From contig NC_056732.1 in assembly GCF_019279795.1 (NCBI RefSeq), positions 180,103,694 through 180,167,693 on the forward strand: a stretch of 64,000 nt of DNA. Reading direction: 5' to 3'. A program made the translations under genes and the position numbers. The DNA is from Protopterus annectens. Lineage: Eukaryota; Chordata; Ceratodontiformes; Protopteridae. The notes beneath the pieces were generated by a model that did not search any database, was not told where the DNA came from, and saw only the letters and a list, made by a program, of their open reading frames with translations. Positions 53,890 through 63,429 of the stretch are shown here, piece after piece; position 1 is the first letter of the stretch; each line of letters begins with the position of its first letter.

Positions 53890-55260
53890 GCAAAGCCTGC
53901 TTTGGATTTAGAGTAGAGAGGTAAAATGGTAGTGCTTTGTAAAAGTGTGCACTGAACTCCAAGTTGCAGCCTCTAAAATGTCTTTGGTTGGTACTCCTCT
54001 GAGAAAGGCTGCTGAAGTGGCTGCTGCCCTGGTTGAATGAGGCCTAATGCCCTTGGGCATTGATTTGCCATGGTGTGAGTAGCAGAAACGAATGCAGTGG
54101 CCTATCCATTTTGAAATAGTCTGTTTTGAGATCGGCTTTCCTTGGGATCCTGCAGCATATGTCCCTAAAAGTTGCTCAGTCTTTGTGAAAGTTTTATTTC
54201 TGTCCAAGTAGAAGCGTAGTTGTCTGTGCATGTCCAAGGAATGCAGAAGTTTCTCACCCTTATTCTGTGGGTTTGGATAAAAAGTAGGCAAATTAATGGT
54301 TTGGTTAAGGGCCCCACTGGACACTACCTTAGGCATAAATGTTGGGTTCGTCCTTAGAGAAACCCTGTCTGGATGGAAAGTGATGAAAGGCTCCACAGCC
54401 ATGAGTGCCTGTAATTCTGAAACTCGTCTTGCAGAGGTTATTGCTAGGAGCAGAGCTGTTTTCCAAGATAAAAACTTTATATCAGCTGCATTTGCTGGCT
54501 CAAAAGGCAGCAGTGTGAGTTTTTCCTAGACATAATTGAGGTCCCATGCAGGTATTGGGGCTCCCCTTGGAGGTCTAATGTTTTTGGCCCCTCTGACATA
54601 TTGCCTTAGCAGTGGTTGGGAAAAAATAGAAGGTTCCATATTGTAATGAGCTGAAATGGCAGAGGGATGAATTTTAATAGATGAAAAAGATAGACCTTTG
54701 TCCAGCATCTCAGTTAGGTATTGTAAAATCTGATGAATGTTTGGTACAGATGTGTCAATTCTTTGTGCCTGGTTCCAAGCACAGAATCTTTTCCATTTTC
54801 CTGCATAAGATTTTCTAGTACTGGGCTTCCTGGCCTCCAAAATAACATCCATCACTGCTTTAGAGAGAGGTGTGTTTTGAATGCTAACATTATACGCCAT
54901 ACTGCCACATTTAGGGTCCTGAGTTGGCTGTGCAGAATCCGATTGTTTCGCTGGGTCAGTAAATGAGGAATTAGAGGCAATGTCCAGGCTGGGTCTTGAG
55001 ACAAGCTTTTTAGGATTGGGTACCAGTGCTGGCGTGGCCAGTCTGGGGCAATCAGAATCATTCTTGGCTGCTCTTGTCTGACCTTTAGGAGTACCTTGGG
55101 GATGAGAGGCAGAGGAGGAAAGGCATATACGGTTGGATTTTTCCAACTGAATGTTAGAGCATCCACTTTCCATGCTTGCTTGTGATAAGTCCTTGTGCAG
55201 AATCTCTGTAGTTGGCAATTGTGGGGAGAGGCAAATAGATCTATGTCTGGGCACCCCCAT
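53890..55260 (-). pseudogene. DIRS-A5 tyrosine recombinase, broken
   Basis: 55,260-54,526 holds the N-terminal extension, LEARKPSTRKSYAGKWKRFC, EMLDKGLSFSSIKIH and AWDLNYV, ending at a stop at 54,526-54,528. The Arg I region (near 54,420) is in another frame. 54,402-53,908 gives MAVEPFITFHPDRVSLRTN, SKQTISKWIGHCIRF, HSTRAAATSAAF, EAATWSS and HTFTKHYHF. All other catalytic residues intact. Confidence 0.8.
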
Positions 55261-56700
55261 TCCTTTGTTATCATTTTTGAAGACTTATGGATCCAGTATC
55301 CATTTGTGGGGATCCGTGACGTTGCTGCTTAGTTCGTCTGCCAGAGTATTGTTCTTTCCTAGCAGGAATTGTGCTTGCAGATGTACTTGAAAAGTCAATG
55401 TTGTGTCCCACAAAGTCATGGCTTGTCTGCAGAGGGGGCAAAAATGCGTGCCTCCCTGCTTGTTTATGTACCACATAACTGTAGCATTGTCCGTCCTTAT
55501 CAGTAGTCGTCTTGGATGGAGTAGATCCTTGAAAGCTGTCAGGGCATTCTTAACAGCTAGCATCTATTTTTGATTGATATGTAGATGCATTTGGCTTGTG
55601 GGCCATGTGCCCTGAATACATTTTCCTGCCATGTGTGCTCCCCAGGCATAATCTGATGCATCTGTTGTTATTATGCCAGGCTGTGGGTTGAGTGAATGGC
55701 TGTCCCTTGTTGAGGTGACAGGCTTGTGCCCACCATCGAAACTCCTGTTGCAGGCAAGGAATTAGGGTAATTAATGCTTCCAGGCTTTGACAATGTTGAG
55801 TCCAGACACTTTTTAGGTACCATTGAAGTTTCCTCATATGCAATTTGGCATATGGAATTAGTAGGATGCAGGATGCCATGAAGCCCAAAGCCTGCAGAAT
55901 TTTTCTTGCAGATAACTGGGTCTGTGTTGCCAACATTTTGAAATAAGAAGTCAGTTGCCTTTGTCTGGCGTGAGATAAGCCATCTAGGCAGTTGTATTTA
56001 AGCTTGCACCCAGGAATATTATTTCTTGAGAGGGTACTAGTTTTGATTTCTTTACGTTTACTGTGTACCCTAGGCAAATTAATAATCTTTTTACAAACGC
56101 CAGATGCTTTAATAGAGTGTCTTTGTTCTCTGCTCGTATACGGCAGTCGTCCAAGTAAGGATATATTAGGATTCCTCTGTCTGCAAAATGCAATTACTGG
56201 TGCCAGGCATTTTGTGAAGACCCTGGGCGCAATAGATAAGCCAAAGGGCAGCTCAGAGAATTGGTTGCGCATTGAGCCAGCTATGAATCTGAGGTATCTT
56301 CTGCAAGATTGTCTGATTGGGATATGCAGGTATGCCTCTTAGGTCCAAAGTTACAAGCCAAGCCTTCTTGCCCAGCATGGGCAGAAGCTGCTGCAGAGTT
56401 AACATTTTGAATTTTGGAACGTCCAGAAATACGTTTAGAATATACAGGTCCAGTATTGGTCTCCAGGCTTTGTCCTTTCTGGGTACCAGGAAAAGTCTGG
56501 AGTAAAATCCTTGTCCCTGCTCTTGCTGTGGTACTTGCTGAATGGCCCTCATGTTCATAAGGGATGAAACTTGTTTGTGTGCCTCTGCTCATTGATTGTG
56601 TGGCAGGTTTGGCATCCCTTTTGCCTTTGGCAGGGTGTGAAAGTGGAACCTGTAGCCCTGGGACACTATTCAATACCCATTTGTCCTGGGTGACCATGTG
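54852..56700 (-). pseudogene. DIRS-A5 RT / RNase H / methyltransferase-like gene, broken
   Basis: Fingers 56,558-56,253: GFYSRLFLVPRKDKAWRPIL and MLTLQQLLPMLGKKAW. Palm 56,272-55,984 in two frames: NQFSELPFGLSIAPRVF and YPYLDDCRIRAE, catalytic pair intact. RNase H 55,563-55,285: MLAVKNALTAF, IRTDNATVMWYINKQGG. Methyltransferase-like block 55,274-54,852: GCPDIDLFASPHNCQLQRF, DALTFSWKNPTVYAFPPLPL and ILIAPDWPRQHWYP. The 3' end overlaps the recombinase. Confidence 0.8.
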
Positions 56701-58520
56701 CCAATTTTGAGAAAAAAGTGCTAGTTTTCCCCCTAAGGGGGCTGCAATATGATAAGTGCTTGGTGCTGGTAAAGGGAAGTCATTGGGACTGTTTCCTGTA
56801 TGGCTGTGCTTTGTCTTCTCCACTTTTGGAGGTAGAAGCGCCCCACTGTTTAGGCCTGTATGAGCCCTGGGGCGTCTGTATCTGCCTCTTTGTGGCCTGT
56901 CTGACACTGGAAAGGACCAATTTTTTGTAGGCCAGTTCCTGCTAAATCTTGGTGGCTGAACCTGTAAGAAATCCTTTACTGTTTGCATTGATTTCGCTTT
57001 GTCCTCCATTTTCTTCAAAACCTCCTCTGCTTTAACACCAAATAAAGTATCATGCTGTCATGCAGCGTCTAATAATTTTGCTTTAACATGATCTGGCAGA
57101 TTTTGTTCCTTTAACCAAGCATGTCTCCTAATGACAGAACCCGTAACTGCGGCCCTGCAGGAGGCCTCCAGAGAATCAAAACCACATTGCAATGTATGCT
57201 TTCCCACTTGTTCAGTAGCATGCAATAAATCCTGTATTTCCTTATTTTCTGCACCATCAGAGTTGGTCAACATTTTTTGTTTTAACAGTGACATTAAGTA
57301 TTGCTGATGAAATTGACAATTTAAAGCCCTCACAGCCAAAGTAGCAGAGGTGTAAACCTTCCCCCCCCCCCATCTGTCTAGTGCCCTTGAATCCCTGTCA
57401 GAAGGGATAGGGGTTTTTTTGCAGTAGCGGCCTCAACCCTTTTGGGAACCTGAGAAATAGTTTCTGGGTCAGCAGCAGGGTTTTTATAAAGAAATATATG
57501 AGAATCTGGAACCCTGTAGTATCAGTCTGGTTTAACAGGAGCTGGAGGTAAGGAATCAGGAGAAAGACCGGATTCTGTAAATACATCTACAATGTCTAGC
57601 ACAGGGGGAATAGCAAGAGGCCTGTGCTGAGGTAGTAAAAGAAAATCTCCAAGCCTTTTCTTTGATTCTGTACAATCTTGGCTCTCCCAGTGGAAGTGCT
57701 CCCTCATGGTATGCAGGGTTTCCCCAAAAGAATAATCCTCAGGAGGGGAGGCTGAAGGAATAGATTCTTCAGCATCAGAATCCTCATAGGGAGGAAGAGA
57801 ATATTCCTGTACAGAAGAGGAGTCAGAAGAAATGGAAACCTGATCTGAAGAGTCATAGTCTGTCTCTTGCCTAGGCCTCTTGTCAGGAGGGGAATGGGAA
57901 CTCCTGATCAAGGTATTAAGATCTTCATCCATTTTGAGCATCTGTTTCTTAAGCATGGAAGTTTGTCCTGGAGAATGCTGTACTTGTTTCTTTGTCTTTA
58001 GAGCTGCTTTAGTCTTTGCTTTAGAAGCCAAGTAGGCTTTACATATAACTATGTAGGTCTGCTCAGCGGCTCTGGACCCATCTGAGGGAATTATTTTCAA
58101 GTGTCCAATACCTTTGAGTATCCAAAGGATTAGTTGGCTCCACGTGGGAGTAGTCAGCGGCCTGTGGCTCTGAGGTAGCGGGCGTCAAGGGCTGCGAAAG
58201 CGCCTCACTGAGAACCGGTGACTGGCTTAGCTGAAGCCTCGTCCGTTTTGGATCTCAGATGCCTGTCCTTCTCTTTTTCCTTGTGTTTTTTAGAAACTCC
58301 AGTCGTCGGCTCTTCCAACGGTATTATATAATTGAATTTTCGGCCACAGTAATGAAAAGCAAAATCAAACCAACGCTTAATAGTGCGTTGGCTGAATCTA
58401 GCACAAAACCGACAGCTAGCAACGTTATGATCAGGGCCTAGGCAAGGAATACAGTAAGAATGAAAATCCTTATGAGGTATTTGCTTCCCACAAGAAATAC
58501 AACTTAACTTTTTCTGACAT
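56700..58520 (-). pseudogene. DIRS-A5 gag, broken
   Basis: ATG at 58,520; after a few codons a shift, then LSCISCGKQIPHKDFHSYC, CLGPDHNVASCRFCARFSQ with all zinc-module cysteines. Next the linker, then acidic SDQVSISSDSSSVQEYSLPP (58,100-57,522), RPLAIPPVLDIVDVF, and the C-terminal helical block GKHTLQCGFDSLEASCRAAV, HAWLKEQNLPDHVKAKLLDA and QTVKDFLQVQPPRFSRNW. A C11 tract at about 57,361 breaks the frame in the VYTF region. Confidence 0.75.
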
Positions 58521-58656
58521 TGGTCTGGGGCAAGAAAAAGTTTCCCCAATGGGGTACTTAGCTTTAATTAAGACTTTGGATCCGAAATTAGTATATGAAA
58601 ATCTCAGTAGTCGGCCGACCGGCACTTGCGAACTGCTTTTTCTTCGGGCACCGCGT

Positions 58657-58836
58657 GGCAAGAAAGACTGAAGAAAATGGCGTCAGCTGCATCTTTTATA
58701 CCACTGGCGCACGGACGTCAGGGAAGAGGCGACAGCAACCGACGCCGGACCTAGACTTTGGAATTCTGGCCGGCTGCGGGTAGCCTGCCAGCAGGATTAC
58801 CAAATAGTAATGACTTCAACAGTGAAACACGAACAT
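58657..58836 (-). repeat. DIRS-A5 right inverted terminal repeat with promoter
   Basis: Minus strand: GACGTCA (rc of 58,714-58,720) then TATAAAA (58,694-58,700). Outer edge GTGAAACACGAACAT. The leader hairpin CCCCAATGGGG is at 58,544-58,554. Confidence 0.85.
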
Positions 58837-59302
58837 CCACAGCAGGCATCAGGGGCCGTGAAAGCGCCTCCCTGAGGACCGAACTGACTACTAACTTAAT
58901 GAAAAAGTGTCATCATTTTTGGACCTGTGCGGTCTGTCTTTATCCTTACGTTTTTTCAGAAGATAGTTAGATGGCTTATTGAAGTCATATCGGAATTAGA
59001 GTACTGAGAGCAAAAATATCTAGCTACAATAAGGGCCCGACAACGTTTAGTTCTGGCTTTGAACAAAGCACAAAAGCGACAGCAAGGGACGTCATTGTCT
59101 GGGCCTAAACAGGTGACGCAGTAAGAATGGAAGTCTCTGTGTGGTATTTGCTTTCCACAGGTGAGACAATTAACTTTTTCTGACATCGGTTAGAGCAAGA
59201 AAAAAGGATCCCCAATGGGGTACTTAGCTTTAGAAGACTTCAACTTCAATTCAGAAACAAAAACTTTGGAAGCAGCCGATTGGTGCAAACTGCTTCTGGC
59301 TC

Positions 59303-59445
59303 CTCAAGAAAGACTGATGTAATGGTGTTGGCTGCCTGATTTTATACCACTGATGACCTGCCATCAGTCCTGGAGTGACAGCAACCAACGCAGAAATACC
59401 CTGGCAGGATAACCCAAGTGTGATGACTAACAGTGAAACACTATC
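59303..59445 (-). repeat. DIRS-A4 right inverted terminal repeat
   Basis: Shorter than others through small deletions. TATAAAA on the minus strand (59,340-59,346) and a decayed CRE. The leader hairpin CCCCAATGGGG is at 59,210-59,220. Confidence 0.7.
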
Positions 59446-59959
59446 ATCTTCCCCCTTCCACGACATTCAGAAGGCGTTTGTTTGCAATGCCTTTGGGTCA
59501 CAAGTTCTGGAGCAGTAGCTCTGGAGTTGCCTGTTTATGGAGGAGGTGAACAGGTCTATCTGAGGAATATCCCACTTGTGGACCAGATCTAGGAACACTT
59601 CCCTTGACAGCATCCATTTCTGGCTGCCTGATATGGTTCTGCTTAGTGAATCTGCCTGAGAGTTGTGCTGGGACGGGTTGTAGGCTGTCTGGAGGGAGAT
59701 TGCCTGAGAGATGGCCAGATCCCTTATCTGTAGAGCTAATCTGCATAGGAGGTATGACTTTGTCCCTCCTTGCTTATTCAGGTACCACATATCACTGTGG
59801 TGTTGTCTGAAGTTTTTAGAAGGCCCTGTTAGAGGCAAGGTTAGAAGATCTGTAGGTCTAGGAGTATTGCTATAATTTCACTGATATTTATGTGGATTTG
59901 TTGGTGTCAGTCTGTCCACAAACTTTGCACTGTCCCTGGACCCAGAGTTACCTACCAGC

Positions 59960-60760
59960 CCAGGTCTGAGGCATCTGTGTGCATGATCTGGAAAGGGTTG
60001 GGCATTTGCAGAGGCATGCCCGGATTCTGGGCAACTTGGGCAAGCCACCATTTTAATTCTCAGGAGGAGTGGAACCCTGAGGATGCGAGTGCTGGGTCCA
60101 CACCGAGCAAAGGTACCACTGAAATTATTTTCATGTGTAACCTCGCTAGGGGCAACATGGGGATAGTAGCTACCATGTACCCCAGAAGTCTTAGGAATTC
60201 CCTCGCAGTCAGGGCTGATGAATGGAGGGCATATTGAAAGTGATGGGAGAGAGACACCACTTTTTCCTCTGGGATGAAGGCCATGCTGATGAATGTCCTG
60301 ATTCTTCATCCTAGGAAGACAATGTCCTGTGTAGGCTTGAATTGGGACTTTGGGTAATTTATCAGGAACCCGAGAGACTGTAGCAGGAGGTCGTTGGTGT
60401 GAACAAGGAGGGTCTGTCTGATGCTTGAATGAGTAGGCCATCTAGGTATGGGGATATTTGCATCCCCCTTGTCCTGCAGTAGGAAACGACTGGGCTAGGC
60501 GCTTTGTGAATACCCTATTCGGGCCAGCCGAGGGCTACCCTGGCAGGGATAACCCAAATGTGATGACTGCAACAGTGAAACACAAAGAACATCCATTGGT
60601 ACGCAGGAGGGGGTGGGATAGGCAGTCTTGGAGGAGGAGTGATCCAAGTCATTAAGTATCCATCCTTCAGGATGGACAAGACCCATTTGTCTGCTGTTAC
60701 TAGGGACCAGGCAGGGAAACAGTGAGAGAGACGGGTGGACAAGGGGGTGCTGGTAGGAGT
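59960..60760 (-). pseudogene. DIRS-B2 reverse transcriptase, with internal deletion
   Basis: 60,284-60,060 shows FIPEEKVVSLSHHFQ, REFLRLLGYMVATIPMLPLA and RLHMKII. The catalytic site on the minus strand near 60,445 reads SPYLDGLLIQAS (YLDG for YLDD). About 370 bp of fingers and palm present in B1 (about 19,310-19,680) are missing and replaced by a family-A right-repeat scrap at 60,516-60,592. The N-terminal lead-in follows at 60,600-60,760. Confidence 0.65.
60516..60592 (-). repeat. Solo scrap of a DIRS-A right terminal repeat
   Basis: GATAACCCAAATGTGATGAC through GTGAAACACAAAGAACAT matches the outer right edge of A1 but has no element body. The left side meets B2 RT sequence directly. It marks a former family-A insertion whose body was deleted together with B2 sequence. 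Confidence 0.7.
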
Positions 60761-60779
60761 GTGGTGAGAGTAAGGGTGG

Positions 60780-62603
60780 CAGGCAGTCAGACACTGCCTG
60801 CCCTGTCTGGAAAGGAAGGCCTCTGGCCAGAGGCCTGAGAAGTCCTTGGCTAGGTAGTTTGTTTCCTAGAAGGCCTTCTCGTCTGGGGGGATGGACTGAA
60901 GACCTTGATGTCATTCCTAAAGTGAGTCTTAGCTGGGAAGTTCCTCTGGAACTTTGGGATTGGAGAAACAAGGAGGTGTTTGAGGTCTTAAAGCTCTTTC
61001 CCTTTTTGCTGGAGAGACTTGAAAAGATCAGCCACCTTAGTACCAAAAAGAGGGCCTGAGTGGTCCAAGGAGGCATCCAGGAGTTTGGCTCTGAAGTCAT
61101 CAGGGAGTGGTTGCAGATGTAGCCAGGAATATCTTCTTCTTATGGATGCTGATGCAGCTGACCTGGGTGAGGCCTAAGCTGGACTGTATGCACACCTGAG
61201 GTAGTGCTTGTTCACTTGTGAGACAAGCCCGAGTAAGGAAGACAAGGATGCTTTAGCAGCACAGTCGGGAATGTCATTAAGCTCTTTGGAGGCTTTGCCC
61301 AGAAGAGCTAGAGTGTACTTGGCCATGTGAGACTGGTAATTTATTGCCCTAAAAGCTAGGGTAGCAGAAGTACAAATCTTTTTTCCCCACCTCTCCATGG
61401 CTTTGCTGTCCTTATCTGCAGGCAAGACAGTGGTAGTAGGGAGTAGTTTGGATGCCCTGTCCATAGAAATGGAAATAGTGGCAGGGTCTGCTGGGGGGGG
61501 GGGGGAGACAGGACTTGAAAAGGAATTTGCCTGAGTCAGGGATCCTGTATAATCTTGTCTGACCTTCGAAGAGCAGGTGATTGGGAATCTGAAGTAATGG
61601 GTGCCACAGCAAATACATCCAGGAAGGCAGGTTGGACAGGTGGGATAGCTGATGGATTAGGTAATTCCATCTCAATCAGATCATAAAATCTTTTTTGTAC
61701 TTAAGATATGTCTGAGCATTCCCACTTAGTGTTCTCTCATCAGGTTAACAGTGTCCCTGAAGGTTAAGGTCGTCCACTGGGGAATCTGGCTCAGCAGACA
61801 CCTCTTCAGGGGATCCATACCCCAGGGGGATGACATTTGGGAAGAGTAGGAGAGGGAGTCCTCAGAGGAATCACAGTTCCTCCTCTGCAGGCTGGCTCAC
61901 AGTCCTTTCAGGTATTGAAGGCCTAGAGCTGAGAAGAGGTGGAGCCACAGGGGTGAATTCAGAGGAAGGCCTGAGATCCAAGAAAGCATTGTAGAGAGAT
62001 TGGCTGAAGGCCTGCCAGTCAGGTAAGGCCTCTGGTGCCAAGAGAAATGTGTCTGGTTTTCTGCTTTTTCTTTTAAGGCCTAGCTGGCATCTGGCTGGCG
62101 GTAGGCCTGGAAGCAATCGGAGAGGCAGAAGCCAGGTCCGAAGCACCCACGAAAAGTACTGGTTCCCCCCTGGTGTCTGTAGCAGGCGCCAGTATATCCT
62201 CCCTGGGCGTGTCATCTGCTCTAGATTTTGCAGCCCCCTGAAAGGTACCCATTGTATCTAAGGTGGCAAAAGCTGGGTCCTCAGCCAAGATGACAGTGGC
62301 TATAGGTTGGGGAGTGACAGAGGGAGGCACAGTGGAGGAAGTAGGATGCATGGACTTGGTCCTCTTACTTGGTGGTTTGGATGGGGCGTCTGAGGCGGCT
62401 TCCATACAAAGAGCAGTCAGTCTTAGGTGCTGGTTCTCAAGGTACAAGTCGAGAGCCTGTAAGCAGCGGGGAAGGGTCTTTGGGACAAAATTTACAGACA
62501 GCGCAGTTTTTGTAATCGTGATCCCTACTCAGACAAGAGAGACTGGTTGTGGGTGTCTATGTGGAACTGGACGACCACAGTTGCACTTACTCTTACCGGA
62601 CAT
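60780..62603 (-). pseudogene. DIRS-B2 gag, broken
   Basis: ATG at 62,603 giving MSGKSKCNCGRPVPHRHPQP, a diverged version of the family-A CxxCGKQIPHKDF module. Then a frame with QALDLYLENQHLRLTALCM and a long P/S/T-rich linker (62,447-62,073). The C-terminal part: RLYRIPDSGKFLFKSC, DKDSKAMERWGKKICTSATL and AKASLSSLLGLVSQVNKHYL (61,464-61,174). A G13 tract near 61,494 and other shifts break it. Confidence 0.65.
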
Positions 62604-62723
62604 GAACAGACTATAAAATACAAAAGGACTGAAGAAAAAGGCCCCAATGGGGTATTTAGTAAAGCAGATCAGACGTCCGCGAGTAGCAGGAACACCTGGC
62701 GTATGGCTGGCAGCTGAAAAGTA

Positions 62724-62889
62724 CTGAGGGCTGGTGTGTACAGACGTCAGCTTTATGGCCGACATGCATGCCTCCACGTCAGTTGTCAGACGCACCAAGA
62801 GGGACTGGAAAAGCTTTGGAAACCTGGCCGGACAAGCTGATCAGAGGGGTAAACCCACTGAATACTGCAACATTGGAATAGAAGGACAT
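62724..62889 (-). repeat. DIRS-B2 right inverted terminal repeat
   Basis: Inverse of 40,288-40,490 over its inner part. On the minus strand a CATAAAG box with a GACGTC core beside it (62,743-62,762 region). The outer edge is GAATACTGCAACATTGGAAT, ending GAAGGACAT at 62,889. The leader hairpin CCCCAATGGGG is at 62,642-62,652. Confidence 0.75.
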
Positions 62890-63429
62890 CAGTCCTAAGT
62901 GACCGTCTGTGCCTGTGGAAGTACAAACAGGTTCTTTAAAAATTAAGGTCTGCAGTTCAGAGGTCTTGCCGGCTTTGGTTATTAGCTACCAGGAACATGG
63001 TTTGCCAGGACAGAGACTTTACTTAAACTGTGCCAGGTGGTTGAAAGGGAGGGAGTTAAGTTTTCTGTGACAAAGTAGAGGTCACTGGGAAGGAGACTTC
63101 TCAAATTAAGGATTCCCACTAAAAAGTGTCTGACTAAAGAGAACAGGAAAATCCCACAAAATGAGTTCTGAGAAGGCTGAAATAAACATGAAGCCTGACT
63201 AGAGATGGAACTGGAGCAGCCAAGCTGCCAATTTGAGGGTGTGGAGAGAGGGGTGAAGTGAACCCGACATGTGGGTCAATAGATCTAGAACTGGGTCCAG
63301 GATCCAAGGATCGTCCAGGAGAAGAGGCTTGAGGAAGGGGAACCAGACCTGATGAGGCCAGTAAGGAGCAATGAGGATTAACTTGCTTCCCAGTCAGTTA
63401 GCTTTCTCTATCACTTTGGGGATAAGAGG

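Larger units (their letters stand above)
47046..58836 (-). mobile_element. DIRS-A5: complete-length family-A DIRS split by CR1-2
   Basis: Own sequence 47,046-47,490 and 53,763-58,836, about 5.5 kb, matching A1 and A3. CR1-2 lies inside the ICR. Edges AGTACAG (left) and GAACAT (right). All genes are recognisable but frameshifted. Confidence 0.85.
45594..59186 (-). pseudogene. DIRS-A4 gag, split by DIRS-A5
   Basis: N-terminus on the right of A5: ATG at 59,186 giving MSEKVNCLTCGKQIPHRDF, CVTCLGPDNDVPCCRFC, with the zinc-module cysteines intact. The middle and C-terminal parts are at 47,045-45,594: a linker with PRVQTTPKKTTAQAQAPA, SALHVVDDFVESSLTPD, SYYRVPDSLKFLFKNP, then GCTTACCA-side blocks (KHTLQCGFDAHTLGTSCKAA, VLKRHAWLKEQTLTDHV). 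A5 breaks it at CAGCTTGCGAAT | CCACAGCAGG. Confidence 0.7.
41998..59445 (-). mobile_element. DIRS-A4: family-A DIRS split by DIRS-A5
   Basis: Own sequence 41,998-47,045 and 58,837-59,445, about 5.65 kb including a SINE and its duplication. Left repeat, ICR, YR, RT/RNase H, gag (split) and right repeat are all recognisable. The right edge is slightly altered (AGTGAAACACTATCAT), so that boundary is uncertain by a few bases. Confidence 0.8.
41761..59950 (-). pseudogene. DIRS-B2 methyltransferase-like region and RNase H, split by A4
   Basis: Right piece 59,467-59,950: MWYLNKQGGTKSYLLCRLAL, ISLQTAYNPSQHNSQADSLS, WDIPQIDLFTSSINRQLQ, the RNase H helix and following block. Left piece 41,746-42,000: YAPPLFPLIQRVLLKVQQD, the PP-containing methyltransferase-like segment. 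The break falls between them, just past a G9 tract also present, at G10, in B1. Confidence 0.7.
40288..62889 (-). mobile_element. DIRS-B2: family-B DIRS split by DIRS-A4
   Basis: Own sequence 40,288-41,997 plus 59,446-62,889, about 5.15 kb. It has left repeat, ICR, YR, methyltransferase-like/RNase H, RT (with internal deletion), gag and right repeat. The halves rejoin at the coding level: 41,997 ends in GGCATACTGG and 59,446 resumes CTTCCCCCTTCC, matching B1 (GGCATACAAGAACTTCTCCTTCC). It interrupts the recombinase of DIRS-C. Confidence 0.85.
39950..63060 (-). pseudogene. DIRS-C tyrosine recombinase, decayed and interrupted by B2
   Basis: Right piece (minus, near 63,050-62,930): SLSWQTMFLVANNQSRQDL, aligning to LSWKTxFLLAITSARRVSEL of family A, with the Arg block eroded. 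Left piece near 40,200-39,960 aligns to the central linker and to the region around HSTRATATSAAF, with frames lost. It is recognised by nucleotide similarity to A and B copies, not by an open frame. Confidence 0.5.
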
